Source: Crambe crambe (lineage: Eukaryota; Porifera; Demospongiae; Poecilosclerida; Crambeidae). From it: a stretch of 64,000 bases of DNA. Location: assembly GCA_963924555.1 (NCBI GenBank), contig OZ004586.1:7150501-7214500 (forward strand), given 5' to 3'. Position numbers and translations under genes: made by a program. A model generated the notes under the pieces. The model made no database searches. It saw only the letters and a list, made by a program, of their open reading frames with translations, and was not told the DNA's origin. Positions 50,196 through 60,659 of the stretch are shown in pieces. Each line of letters starts with the position of its first letter. Position 1 is the stretch's first letter.

Positions 50196-50374
50196 CAGTG
50201 GAACCTCTGAGTAAAGGACACTTTGGGATCAGCCACTTTGTCCTTTGTAGAGAGATTGTCCTTTCCTCAGAGGTTAAAAATGTACTAATGCTTTATGGGG
50301 AAGGGGCCCAAAAGAGCGTCCTTTGTTAGGAGGTTGTCCTCTTCTGGGAGGGTCCTTTATCGGAGGATCCACTG
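50196..50374. mobile_element. 179-bp MITE with CAGTGGAACCTC ends
   Basis: The left end CAGTGGAACCTCTGAGTAAA and the complement of the right end, CAGTGGATCCTCCGATAAAG, form terminal inverted repeats of about 24 bp. Internally GTCCTTT/AAAGGAC words recur. Related half-copies stand downstream of the PDZ exons (24400-24525, 39045-39153, 62535-62642). No coding capacity. Confidence 0.78.
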
Positions 50375-50379
50375 TATTA

Positions 50380-52015
50380 TCAAGTCCACAAGTTTACTTT
50401 GTGACTATAATATTTGCATTTATAACTGCACAATACATAAACCTGTCACCTCCACCCAAAAGACATGGAGGACTTGAAAGGATGCATAGGAAAGGAAAAG
50501 AGTTAGCAAGGTCCTCCCCTTCAATCCAATGTTCAAATTTAAAGGCTCACTGCTTGTGACTCCATATGCTCAAGATAATGCAACAAATAATAAAGGTGAA
50601 AGGTCAATACAGCATCAGAACAACAAACAAACAAGTTTTAGAAGTAGTTATGGAATTTGCAATTGAGTAAGAGGGTCTATGAAAAATATTAACTAAAGTG
50701 AGGAAGTGAAACTGGAAAAGCAAGGTCTTTCTCTGGAGCTTGGTTCAATGGCTCACGTCCTGTGCTCAAGATAATGAAACAGTACAGGAGGCAACAAGAT
50801 CATTTAGTGAAGTATGGTGAACTGGATTAGGATCCAAAGCACTGGCAACTTTAAACAACTGATGGATAGTAACTGTATCTGGTCCATAAGAAAGCAGTAA
50901 ACACTGCCAATAAAAAACATCAAAGTAGAAGTCATGCACTGAGTTCGATTGAGGTCTAGCCATCAAGTTATGAATCTCATTATGTGGTTATGTGTCCTGT
51001 GTCATGATTATCATAAACAACAATAACAATAACAATAACAACAATAGGTCAAGAGTTTACATGTGAAAAGTTTCACAAGTACAATGCATGATGTGATGAT
51101 GAGCGAGTCAGAATGAGTTATTATGAGACAATCTCTCTAAAGAAATAACTTCGGAAGCCGATATAAAACGTCCTCTGCATAAGAACAAAACAGAATGAAA
51201 GTCACTGGAGATTGAGTCATATGTAAATGGCAACCAGCACTTTTTGGTTTGATTTAGTTGCCATGGCAGTTTACCAATGATTTGGTTGAGGTCTATGATA
51301 CCGTCCCAATGTAACTACAAAATGATATGGGGTCAGCTATATCCCTGTACCCAGGTGGGGAATTCCCTTCTGGTAAGTGCCTGGATATTATGAGGCAGGG
51401 ATCAGCTAATTTAGAAAATGCAACCCTGAAAGTGGTGAGTAAAGGGGTAGATGTGCACTGTTTGGAGAGTAGTGATCGGGTAATGCAATGCCAGATAAGC
51501 ATTTACCCTTTGCATGCATGCTAACTACAACAGAATTCTAAGAGATATATAGTTATTTTTCAATTTCATGCCAAATATCATAACCTGTATGTAGATTTCA
51601 CATTCACTTCCTGTGCCTTTCCAAGTGTCAAAATGGTCACTATAATATTGTGTGTGTTGAAGTGACTGCTATGGACACTTTGCTCAAGTGTACAAGACAA
51701 CTGGAAACTGCTTTGTGTGGAGACAGAGACATTGCACCCTAAGAGAGTTTTCTCTAAATTCAAGACTGTCACATGTTTGTATGTTAGTAAGTGAAGCTCA
51801 ATCTTAACTACCACAAGCCATTCCACAGCAATATGAAGAAGTAGCTATGAGGACATTATGAATCTGGACAAAGAGTATGAGACTCTACATCCATACAGTG
51901 ACTGAATCCAGGTGGTGGTAAAGGACAAAGGTCATCTGTTATAAGACTAACTTAGGATCCCACATAACAATACCAATGTCCCTATAAGGTGCTCTAGAGA
52001 TGTTGGGAGTGATGA
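50380..52015. other. no gene recognised
   Basis: 51001-51050 holds an AAC/AAT-rich simple repeat. 51590-52015 is collinear with 18740-19110 upstream of NLR_1. The minus frame 51826-51578 is shared only partly between the copies and has no domain I recognise. Confidence 0.4.
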
Positions 52016-52017
52016 TA

Positions 52018-54351
52018 TCAAGTGCCTGTAAAGACACTTTAAGTGGACATGTCCACTAGAATAGCATATCAAGTACACACAAATATGTTCTACCATATAT
52101 AGAAAATGGAGTGCTGCACTCAAGGTCAAAAGTGACAACTCATTCTAGGACATGAACCAATGCTACATCAACCTCAGTGTGGATGGTCTAAGTAATTTAC
52201 AAAGGAGACCCTTGGAGTGTGTGAATGGCTACTCCTCAGTGTACTACCTAGTGCATATACTTACTTCTTTCATTGGCAGTTCTTTGTATAAGTTCACAGA
52301 CTTTTTCAGCAGTGTATGTATCTCCTCCTGCTAAACAAGCCTTCAAAAGGTTTCCATATGTTGCATCTGCTTTGACCCTTCCCTTCCAAACACGTAAAAC
52401 TTCTTTCCTGCAGGTAGTCAGAAGTTCGTATTACATTTTTTATGACCTTGCACCACCACCCCACCCCCCCCCCCCCAACAAAAAACAAAAAAAAACAAAA
52501 ACAAAAGAAGAACAACAAAAAAACAAAACACAAAAACAAAAAATATGTACAAAGTAGAAAAATTATTATAATTTGATGTAACGTTTTCATATTCTTCTCA
52601 TCTTATTAACTATCAAACCATCTTCTAGTTTTCAACCATTGCTCAGAGAATTTTCTTTTCTCTACGTAGATATTATTACATCAAATCCACCCTCCTCAGT
52701 ATGGGGGAGTATTTGACAAAATATCTAACCCTGGGAGTGGGGCTTTTGACATGTGATCAATTGCAATAAAGTTTAGTGACATGAAAGATGAGCGATAGTG
52801 AGAAGGTGGTCCTTGTACCTTTAGGCAACAGCACAAGAAAAGTTAAATTTCTCTCTTAAAAGAGGATGTCAATTAAGCCTCTTGACAGAGGTTGGAGCTA
52901 AAAAGTAATAGTCAGTTGATCTTGAAGGTACCTCTAAGCTAGTCTGTTTAGCTAGCTGACTATATTCTTAATAATTTTTTCCATACAGCTTAGCTTCTTA
53001 AGGTTACGGTATAATGCTCGTGTACATTATGTACAAATCCTCGCTCGCATGCACAATGGTGATATAACCTGCTAGCTAGCCAGTCACAGTTTATTCCTCG
53101 GTCTGGAAAGTAGTCCCAACGAGAGAAGTTGAAATGATAAACCAACACGCTATAGATTCACTGGTGAGATATCCACCCTAACATGGTAGACCAACACCAC
53201 CACCATGAATCATGATTCGACTCGATCAAAACCTTACTTCACTCGGAATTATATGAACCAGTGGGCAGGGAGACTTTGAAATGAAGCCACTGTAGGCGAG
53301 AGCTATGGCACTTTTTAGCCGTTCAATTGTTTGATCGATGGCTAAAAGAGACAGATCGAAGTGTTGGCTTTTCTGGGTAAAATCTCTTCAAGCCACACTG
53401 CATCTTGGTTTATACAACTGGAATAAGAACTAAAGAGGGTCAACACAAGGCTGTAGTTAGAGAAAATTGGCATCAAAAAATCGATTTGCAACTACTCGCC
53501 TCATTAACTCAGACTTTGCATTAGCTACAATATTTTTGTTGTACCAGAAATATGTTGATGTCAATAATGGCAATATCATTTTCCTATTTGGGGGAGTGGA
53601 GTGAGGGGGATAATTTAGGTTGACAATATGAAATGAACACACTAATCTATAAACAATCAGAAGCTGTAAAATTCCTAATTAGAGCACACCAATATTATTC
53701 AAAGGGACCCAATATTCAAGTCACATGATTCTAATGTTGTTCAATTTTGGAACACAATCAATTCATGCTGTGTTTGAGTTATGCTATTTTCCTTTATTAT
53801 GTGAGTTATTTATGGGTATTATGAATACGTCTAGTTGACTTGAGTGTACATAACTCATGAATGTAGTCACCTATTAGTGGATATTGTCATTATGGTTATG
53901 TAAAGAGCAAACTGTTATGCTTTGAACATTGGGCCCCATAAACATATAATTTTGCACATGGTCCAATAAGATAGTGTACAGTAGCTAAGAGTTGTGTGCT
54001 ATAACAACCACTTTGACGGTAGGAACACACATGGTCTTATAATCCCATGTCCTGGTTGGTCTATTGTAACCATGCATGCCCATACAGATCATTTTTGACC
54101 GCCATTATTTCTTATATCAGGTGAAATTCTGCTAACCTCTCAATGATAGGTTGGGTAGGATCACTTCTGCCCACTTGCTTGATGTCTGAAATGTCAGTTT
54201 GTGTAAGACCCAGTGGAACTGCCAACTTCGTCTCCCATTTTGTTATATGTTTGGCTATCTCAGGAAGATCACGATCAGAGTCCACTATCTCCTTCAACTT
54301 CCACTGCTTGGAAGGATCAATGAACTTATCGATATACTTCCTCGCAGCCAT
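52018..54351 (-). CDS. split DEATH-domain module, copy 2 (intact exons)
   Basis: Exon 1: 54351-54137 (ATG, 71 codons plus 2 nt, donor GAGAG/GTTAGC). Exon 2: 52407-52265 (acceptor CTGCAG, donor AA/GTAAGT, phase 2 to 1). Joined, they encode a DEATH domain: IDPSKQWKLKEIVDSDRDLP, EIAKHITKWETKLAVPLGLT, DISDIKQVGR, DPTQPIIER, then KEVLRVWKGRVKADATYGNL, LKACLAGGDTYTAEKVCELI. A possible third exon (acceptor CTTTACAG before 52025) would add two residues and stop at 52018, giving a DEATH-only protein of about 120 aa. Alternatively, the phase-1 exit could splice to the NLR_3 spacer or joint exon downstream. The upstream flank (54365-54430) carries a fragment of an NLR linker sequence, marking a recombination joint. 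Confidence 0.6.
52460..52545. repeat. poly-C followed by A-rich simple repeat
   Basis: About 14 C run into repeated AAAAAC/ACAAAA units within the intron of the split DEATH module. The orthologous intron in copy 1 has (CAAA)n at the comparable place. Confidence 0.8.
53240..53513. mobile_element. partial foldback element, second copy
   Basis: Matches the reverse complement of the inner left part of the 59936-60635 element: ATATGAACCAGTGGGCAGGG, GCGAGAGCTATGG, GTGTTGGCTTTTCTGG, CATCTTGGTTTATACAACTG, and then TGCAACTACTCGCCTCATTA. Arms are truncated. It lies in the long intron of the split DEATH module. Confidence 0.8.
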
Positions 54352-54439
54352 TTTCTGTACTTTGTACTTGTGCTGCCTTGTGGATGCAGAGGCAGACTGG
54401 TCCAGATGATCACTGTATTCCTGTAATTGATATAATTAT

Positions 54440-55020
54440 GTGAAATTTGCTATAGAGATAGTTCAATCATTATAGAACACATGACAGAAATTTGGGACAA
54501 TTTCATCAAAGCATGTTTGAGAAATTACCCATTCAATTAAGCTACTTAAAAACGGGATAATATTCAATATCTATCTTGGACTGTATTATTGCACAGTGAT
54601 ATTTTCATTAAATTTCAATGAGCTTAACTCTGTTGAATCTGTCGTAATAATGAAGAAATAATTGTCTGGTCCAAGAAAGTTCAGCTCCTTGGAATTTAAG
54701 TCTTAAGTGATGATTTGAGGTTACCATAATACCAGAAGTTTAAAATTTCAAGGTAGAATGAATTTTATGCACACACACAAAATGAATATCTTAGTAAGAG
54801 AGAGCAAAGGAATGGGCAGGATTCTTTACAATAGCAGAGACTAACTCAGGCTCTGTATGCTGTGTTTTTTATTTTGCTTTTTTGTTTTGTTTCAAGGGCC
54901 AACCGCATACCAAGTAAAATTTTGAGCAGTTAACTAGAATAGGTTGTCACATGAATAAGCTGTTCAAGGGCCATCTAGCTAGCTGCTAGTTCATGCTATG
55001 AAGAATACCAACTAAAGCCT
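54440..55020. other. no gene recognised
   Basis: AT-rich DNA upstream of the split DEATH module. No repeats or exons that I can support. Confidence 0.35.
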
Positions 55021-55027
55021 ATGAAAG

Positions 55028-55082
55028 AGCAACAAGGTACAAGCAACAAGGTACGAGCAACAAGGTACGAGCAACAAGGTAT
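55028..55082. repeat. 14-bp tandem repeat, four units
   Basis: AGCAACAAGGTACR is repeated four times, head to tail, with single-base differences. Confidence 0.9.
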
Positions 55083-55405
55083 TGAAGGTAGCACAGATAA
55101 TAGGTTTATAAGCTGGAAAGCCAACCTTAGTTGTTGGTGATTTTTCCACACGATTCTCTGCTGTTGGATTCTCTGTGCACGAAGCTTTCATGGCTGACTT
55201 TAGTGCTATATTTGTAAGCTCTAGAACTATCTCCTGGCATGCGTGAATTGGGTGAGGATGCCGATATACGTAACACATTAGTACGTGACGTCTAATTATG
55301 TAGCTAGCTAGGGAAAAAAATGGGGTTCCATTCCGCTGGCTCAACTACCAGCATTTGGTGAGCAATGACTGAGAAAGAAAAGATGGCATGTGATTTCTGG
55401 CTCTT

Positions 55406-55726
55406 TTATGACTGTAAAGGAGTCTTAATTTCATCCACACCACCATGCATGGACACTGTGTCATCTTCATGACCTTTATCCACCAAAGCAAGGCTAATGA
55501 ACTCACTACAAGGAGCAATGGAGAGTTTGTCATCACGAGCTACAGATTCATTCTGGTAATATGGTTTGAGGTAATTATTTGCATATTGCATCAGTGCTGA
55601 GTGCTTAACTTTCCCTTTCCTTTAAGAGTTACTGGAAATATTCTTGGAATGTTTTATGCGATTAGTTTTCCTCTTATGTTTTTTGTAGTGGTCATGTGAT
55701 CACTATCAAAGGACTACTTGACGAGA
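55406..55726 (-). pseudogene. remains of the NLR_4 linker and pre-NACHT region
   Basis: Beyond the stop at 55727, homology to the NLR large exon continues with deletions: ANNYLKPYYQNESVARDDKL and SIAPCSEFISLALVDKG (about 55588-55470), to about 55425, just short of the P-loop. NACHT and the C-terminal part are absent, and the next sequence is unrelated. An earlier full receptor was therefore truncated here. Confidence 0.8.
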
Positions 55727-58547
55727 CTACACATTGTGTTTGTCCAGTACCTTGTGTTTGTGTGTTCCTTTGTGCTGCCTTGTGGAGGCAGAGTGTTTCC
55801 TACGTTTAGCTGGTGGAGTGTTGGAGCCAGAGGCAGACTGGTCAGAATGATCACTGACACTGGACAAGGATGAGGCATTCCTGCAATGGATAAAGTGCAG
55901 TGTAATATATTAACACAATGATATGCAGGATACATAAGCTAAATGTAGTTGCTAGACCTCTTCCCAATCTGTTTTTTGAGGAAAAGATCTAGTAGTGGTC
56001 ACCCATGCCTTGTGCTGGAAATCTGTGGAACTATGGGAAAATACGTTCATTTGAGACTAAAGAAATGATGCTATTTCCAAGGACCTCGTGCACCTGGATT
56101 CTGTCCACAGCTATAACACAGTAATCATTGATAACAAGTTTATGTCTAACTATTGCCATGGTATGAGTCTTTGTGTGGGAACGAGGCCAGTGGACAGCTA
56201 AAACACTCAATCATATTGGCAAGAACCTCATTGAAAATGTATCAGCATTGTAATTGCCATTGTTATTTCAAGTTGGTAATGGTCATCAACATTAAATGGT
56301 AAAGGTCATCAATGAAATAAACATTTCTTTACTCTAGCCAGAAAAAATGCATTCTCCAGGCTCCATTGGAAGTCTATTATGCAGCTACAAAGAAATCTGT
56401 AAGTGATGCTAAGACTATGCTGAACAATAGTAAAACTGTTACAGTAGTCAGACCTTTCCTATTTTTTGGCGCAAGAGAAAGGGTCTGACCCACTGAAGTT
56501 AAGCATTTTGTTCTGGCAGGATGTAAGGTGGGGGCAATAAATCTCATTTAAAAACCATGTGTCTATTTATCAGCATTTTTATGTGCACGACTGTTAAAAG
56601 CTAGCTACTAGCTTGCTAGCTAAAGTCTATTTGCATTCATCTTGCCCCTTGATCATTCACTATAACTGCTCAATTCTTAACCAAATTACTAGTTTAATGC
56701 ATCAACAGAGAGAGCTGATTATCCACTCTCTCTGGTATTTGAAATATGAAAGATTTAGTTATAGCAGTTATAATCAAGGGGCAAGGTGAATGCAAAAATA
56801 GACTTTAGAAATATTCGCGTGCAATTGGATCACATGCACTTAATGAGATTCGGGAACTTATCGCCCACCATGCATCTGGTGGAGCTCAGAACAAAACACC
56901 TAACGTCAGTGGGCCACCCTCCTCACACCAAAAAAACAAACAAAAAAAAAACGGGAAAGGGCAGAGTCTAGGTGGAAACTAAGAGTGGTAGATAATCGAT
57001 AAGTATAGGGACAGTCCCCCTCCCCAACCTAGCTGTCTGCTATAAAGAATTAAATTTCTTGAATAAAAAAAATTATTCATCAAGAGTGAAGTGCTGAAAT
57101 GGAAGATCCACCATGCCTAACTTAGTAAACGGCTATATATAGTTACTTACAGTGCAGTGTTGTCTGGAGGATCTGCAATGCCACCTATTACATAAAGAAA
57201 GAATGTCACTAGTAAAAGTACCATAGATCACATCATGCTTCATTTCTACTAACTACATGTGTAGCCTCCAGCTGCTTCAGCTATTGGCTAGAGGAAAAAT
57301 TTGGTTGTTGTTATTGATTTTTTTTTTTTTAATAAATTTTTTTGGAGGGGGAATGAATGTATTGGAGGAATGCATGTTGAATTGAGTTATCACTGGCATC
57401 TATGCCACTACAAAGTTGCACTCTTTCAAAGGGATCAGTAGAGGATTGTATCGAGGGGACTATGAAGGTATCTTTTCCCATCAACTGTTGGAAAAATTCT
57501 GTTTGCTGTTCTTGATACTTCATGCACAGAGAAACAAGCCTTGTATCCACATCTGGTTTAAGTCGATCAAAAGTCGTGTCAGCTATTGCAATGAATTTTT
57601 CTTCTAAATTTCAAATTTTCTCTTCGATGATCTCATTACATGAGTCTGAAATGAAGGTGTCTCAGGACGATATTGGTAAAGGGTCAGAGGGTGCAAGTTC
57701 TGGGTAAAGGGTCATTAAAATAGTTGGTGGCATAATTGTAAAGCTAGGGCTTACGCTTGAGCATAATTTTTGGCAAAAAGATGATTGAAAGTAAACGTTG
57801 GTGACACATATAGCTAAGGTTTACTTGAGTTATCACTGGGTGCTGTGGCCTGAGGCTGTGTTCTTTTGGAGGGGTCAGTAGAGGATCGTGTTAAGGGGAC
57901 TGGGGGGGAGTCACTGGAGAGTAGGGTGGTGGGTGTGGCCGTCGTCATTCTTTCAGAGGACTCATTCAGAGATCTCACAGGCATAGTGGGTACAGGAGGA
58001 GGGGCCGTCACAGAATCAGTAACTATGGGGAAAGACCCTATTATTATTATACATAATAATGCTTAAAAAACAACTCTACCAATAATATATCATTGAGTAT
58101 CACCAGTGATAGGTGGTAAAGGGTAATTGCTGTCCTCTCTATACCTAAATTGCATTTCAGTCATACATCTAATCTCCACCTACCAGGTAGGGGCTGATGG
58201 GCAGAAAGTTCAGGAGCTGAAACACCAGGACCTGTGTTTCCCTGATACTCTGTATTGAGAATTTCGATTATGTCTTTGTATCTTGTGTTGTTCTGGTGCA
58301 TATAGTTGACCACTACATGATAATTGCGAGGATGCAGTTCAACTCGATCTCTGATTGCAGTCACAAGTATGTTAGATTTCTCAGAGGGAGAATATTTTGA
58401 CGTTGGACTGCTGACAAGATCATAATCATCTGTTGTGAGGAGTCCCTGCTCATGAAGAAACTGTGCTATATCTCTGTCGGACTTGAGAGCAATCTCCAGC
58501 TTCCTGCTGCACTTGACAATAGTGGAATATTCCTTGGACTCTGCCAT
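55727..58547 (-). CDS. NLR_4: CARD-only derivative of a CARD-NACHT receptor (about 249 aa)
   Basis: Exons with intact splice sites: 58547-58184 (CARD, 121 codons plus 1 nt, donor CCTG/GTAGGT), 58022-57825 (Ser/Pro spacer, acceptor CCATAG), 57184-57151 (joint, donor GTAAGT) and 55880-55727, where the linker reading frame stops at TAG after 51 codons. Total 750 nt, divisible by three. The CARD (MAESKEYSTIVKCSRKLEIA, DIAQFLHEQGLLTTDDYDLV) is almost identical to that of NLR_2. The product would be a CARD followed by a Ser/Pro and basic tail, without ATPase. Proteins of this kind can act as decoys or adaptors for full-length CARD receptors in other animals; that is an analogy, not evidence. It could equally be an unexpressed remnant. 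Confidence 0.6.
56481..56919. mobile_element. 439-bp inverted-repeat element in the NLR_4 intron
   Basis: Left arm: GGGTCTGACCCACTGAAGTTA, then TTTTGTTCTG, AATCTCATT, AAAGTCTATTTGCATTCATC, TTGCCCCTTGAT. The right arm carries the complements in reverse order (ATCAAGGGGCAAGGTGAATG, AATGAGATTCGGGAACTT, CAGAACAAAACACCTAACGT, CAGTGGGCCACCC). The arms are about 170-180 bp, so it is a long-armed MITE or foldback element. No ORF. Confidence 0.8.
57382..57645 (-). pseudogene. decayed spacer exon with coiled-coil-like sequence, NLR_4
   Basis: Acceptor CATTTCAG before 57645. Phase 1 reading gives SCNEIIEEKI, a TGA at 57613-57611, and then NLEEKFIAIADTTFDRLKPD, LVSLCMKYQEQQTEFFQQLM and IQSSTDPFERVQL. 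The end resembles the other spacer exons (SDNS), but the donor GT has become TT. One stop plus a lost donor suggests it is skipped in NLR_4. I do not see it in the other receptors. Confidence 0.5.
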
Positions 58548-58860
58548 TTCCACTACCAACAGTCAGCAATGGCTCTAACTGCAAATGATAAGAGAAAAGT
58601 GTGATAGCAAGGGAAGAAACTAACAGTATAGCAGGAAATTTTTGTGGTGTAAAAATTTTGTGTTCTGAAAGAATAATACAAAAAAATAAATAAAGGGAAT
58701 TTATATGCTTCACACACTTAAAACTTTACCCCACGAAAATTTCCTTTTGTGTTCTGAAAGAAAAATAAAGGGAATTTATATGCTAGTTTTTATAAAAACA
58801 CAAAAAAATTTTACCCCATGAAAATTTCATCCTATATAGAGATATTGATACTACTTACTT

Positions 58861-59411
58861 CAGGGCCTCACTATTCTATGGAACGGAATGGAACGAAACA
58901 GAACAGAATATAACGGAACAAATGGTTCCAGGACCCTATTTCACGGAACGAAATTTTTACTATGCATGCATGCACAGTAAGAGTTTAACAGTTATCTTCA
59001 GACCCTAGGATGGTGAAAGTGTGTAATGCACTGTCATAGCTCGGATCTTCCAATTTCCCACAATGTATTAATGACTGGTGTGTTCATAGTACTGTAGTCT
59101 GTAGGTAAAGAAAGGGTTTATTAAAAGCTGTTTCTGCTGCAACAGAGGAAGGTTGGATGAGCGCTGCTCTCAGCCACTAGATCATCAAGTTGATGTGTCA
59201 TGCATCAAAATGTGGAAATTAACTGTCAACCAATATTGTGTGCTAAGAATCCCAAGAATCTTCCATATTACTCCTCCAGTACACCTGTATTATTCTGCCA
59301 GCATAATGTACACATGCAGGAGCTACTAATCAGGGGCACATGTGCAGTGAAAATTCCGTTCTGTGAATTAGGGTCCCGGAACTGTTCTGTTCCATAGAAT
59401 TGTGAGGCCCT
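58861..59411. mobile_element. hAT-like non-autonomous element, copy B
   Basis: Same element as 34806-35368 at the paralogous site: ends CAGGGCCTCAC and GTGAGGCCCT, right flank CTACTTCC (59412-59419); the left duplication has drifted (CTACTTAC). Being shared by both units, it inserted before they separated. PDLIM_1 lacks it. Confidence 0.8.
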
Positions 59412-59935
59412 CTACTTCCATGTTACCATAAAGGCTGTGTCAGTTCAGACTACTAGCCATCCAAAAAATAGGTGTGGAATTAGCCTAGTACCCACTGGAA
59501 ATAGCAGCTGGTACAAGGAAATGTTTGAGTTGCTGCGTCCCCTTCTATGAGGGGTGTGGTCTGATTTTGACTACACTCCCTCCTCTGGAAAGGACCCAGC
59601 AATCTTGTGAACCTTGTTGTAACTCCAACTATTCCCTCCATATTTCCCTTGCACATCTCTAAAAATGTCTTCTACTCAAAAGGAAACTGGTCAGCTCAAA
59701 TCTCGCCCATTTTTTTTTTCGGGACTATTAACCTCACCCAGAGGCCAGATCAGACTAGTCTACTGCTTAGTAGTTACAACAGACCTAGATCAACAACACT
59801 GAAAGAACGAACGAACGAAAGAAGTCCTAGGAGAATCGGATGCTGCCCCACCCACAAATCTTCTCTAAGAGTAATATTGAAATAACCTCATGCACCGCCC
59901 ACCGTTGCACGTTATTTCAATATTACTCTATGCTT

Positions 59936-60635
59936 GGCGGCGGGTATGGCGTTTGCTCATGAATAATTCATGAGTTAATGAGGCGAGTAGTTGCACCGAC
60001 TATGAGATGGTATAGTTGAAAATTACAGTTTCATACTGACTAGCACTTCCTACTCTACATCTGAGGGCAAACCAGACACTCGAGAACACTACCGTTGCAG
60101 AGAAACTCAACCGCTAAGCAGCCATACCTCGATCGATTTTTTGACGTCAATTTTCTCGAACTACAGGCTTGTGATGACTGTCTTTTGTGCTTATTCCAGT
60201 TGTATAAACCAAGATGCAGGGCGGCACGGAGAGATTTTAGCCAGAAAAGCCAACACTCCTGAATTTTGATCGCTTTTAGCCGTCGATCGAACGATCGATG
60301 GGCCATAGCTCTCGCGTACAGTGGCTTCTTTTCAAAATCTCTCCGTCTGGCCCTGCCCACTGGTTCATATAATAAGAAAAAGTACAAAATACGGTCAGCA
60401 CATGGCTGCAGTTTGAGAAAATTGACGTCAAAAAATCGATCGAGGTATGGCTGCTTAGTGGTTGAGTTTCTCTGCAACGGTAGTGATCTCAAGTATCTGG
60501 TCTGCCCTCAGTTGTAGAGTAGGAAGTGTTAGTCAGTATTAAACTGTAGTTTTCAACTGTAGCATCTCATAGTCGGTGCAACTACTCGCCTCATTAACTC
60601 ATGAATTATTCATGAGCAAATACCTACCCGCCACC
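59936..60635. mobile_element. 700-bp foldback element with arms of about 225 bp
   Basis: The arms 59936-60165 and 60410-60635 are inverted copies with few mismatches; both include CTCATGAATAATTCATGAGT, TAATGAGGCGAGTAGTTGCA, CTACCGTTGCAGAGAAACTC and GATCGATTTTTTGACGTCAA. The paralogous site in unit 2 (35867-35885) is uninterrupted (TATGCTTTAATAGAG), so this is an insertion in unit 3, at a T-rich target. Minus-strand frame 60492-60055 runs along the element but has no recognised domain. Confidence 0.88.
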
Positions 60636-60659
60636 TTAATAGAGAATATTTGTGGGTGG

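Noticed and set aside
51293-51826. Frames on both strands between the enolase pseudogene and the split DEATH module
   Set aside because: No domain, no consistent splice sites, and only partial conservation with the paralogous block at 18.7-19.1 kb.
54143-54426. + strand frames of 88 and 75 codons
   Set aside because: They are antisense to the DEATH exon at 54137-54351. The minus-strand reading has the DEATH pattern and a correct donor.
55012-55344. Minus-strand frame of 110 codons with LELTNIALKSAMKASCTEN
   Set aside because: A possible exon ends near 55110 at a CAG, but no partner exon, start or domain could be supported. The end runs into a 14-bp tandem repeat.
60055-60517. Open frames of 145 and 83 codons on opposite strands
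   Set aside because: Both run through the palindromic foldback element and partly encode each other's mirror image. No domain recognised.
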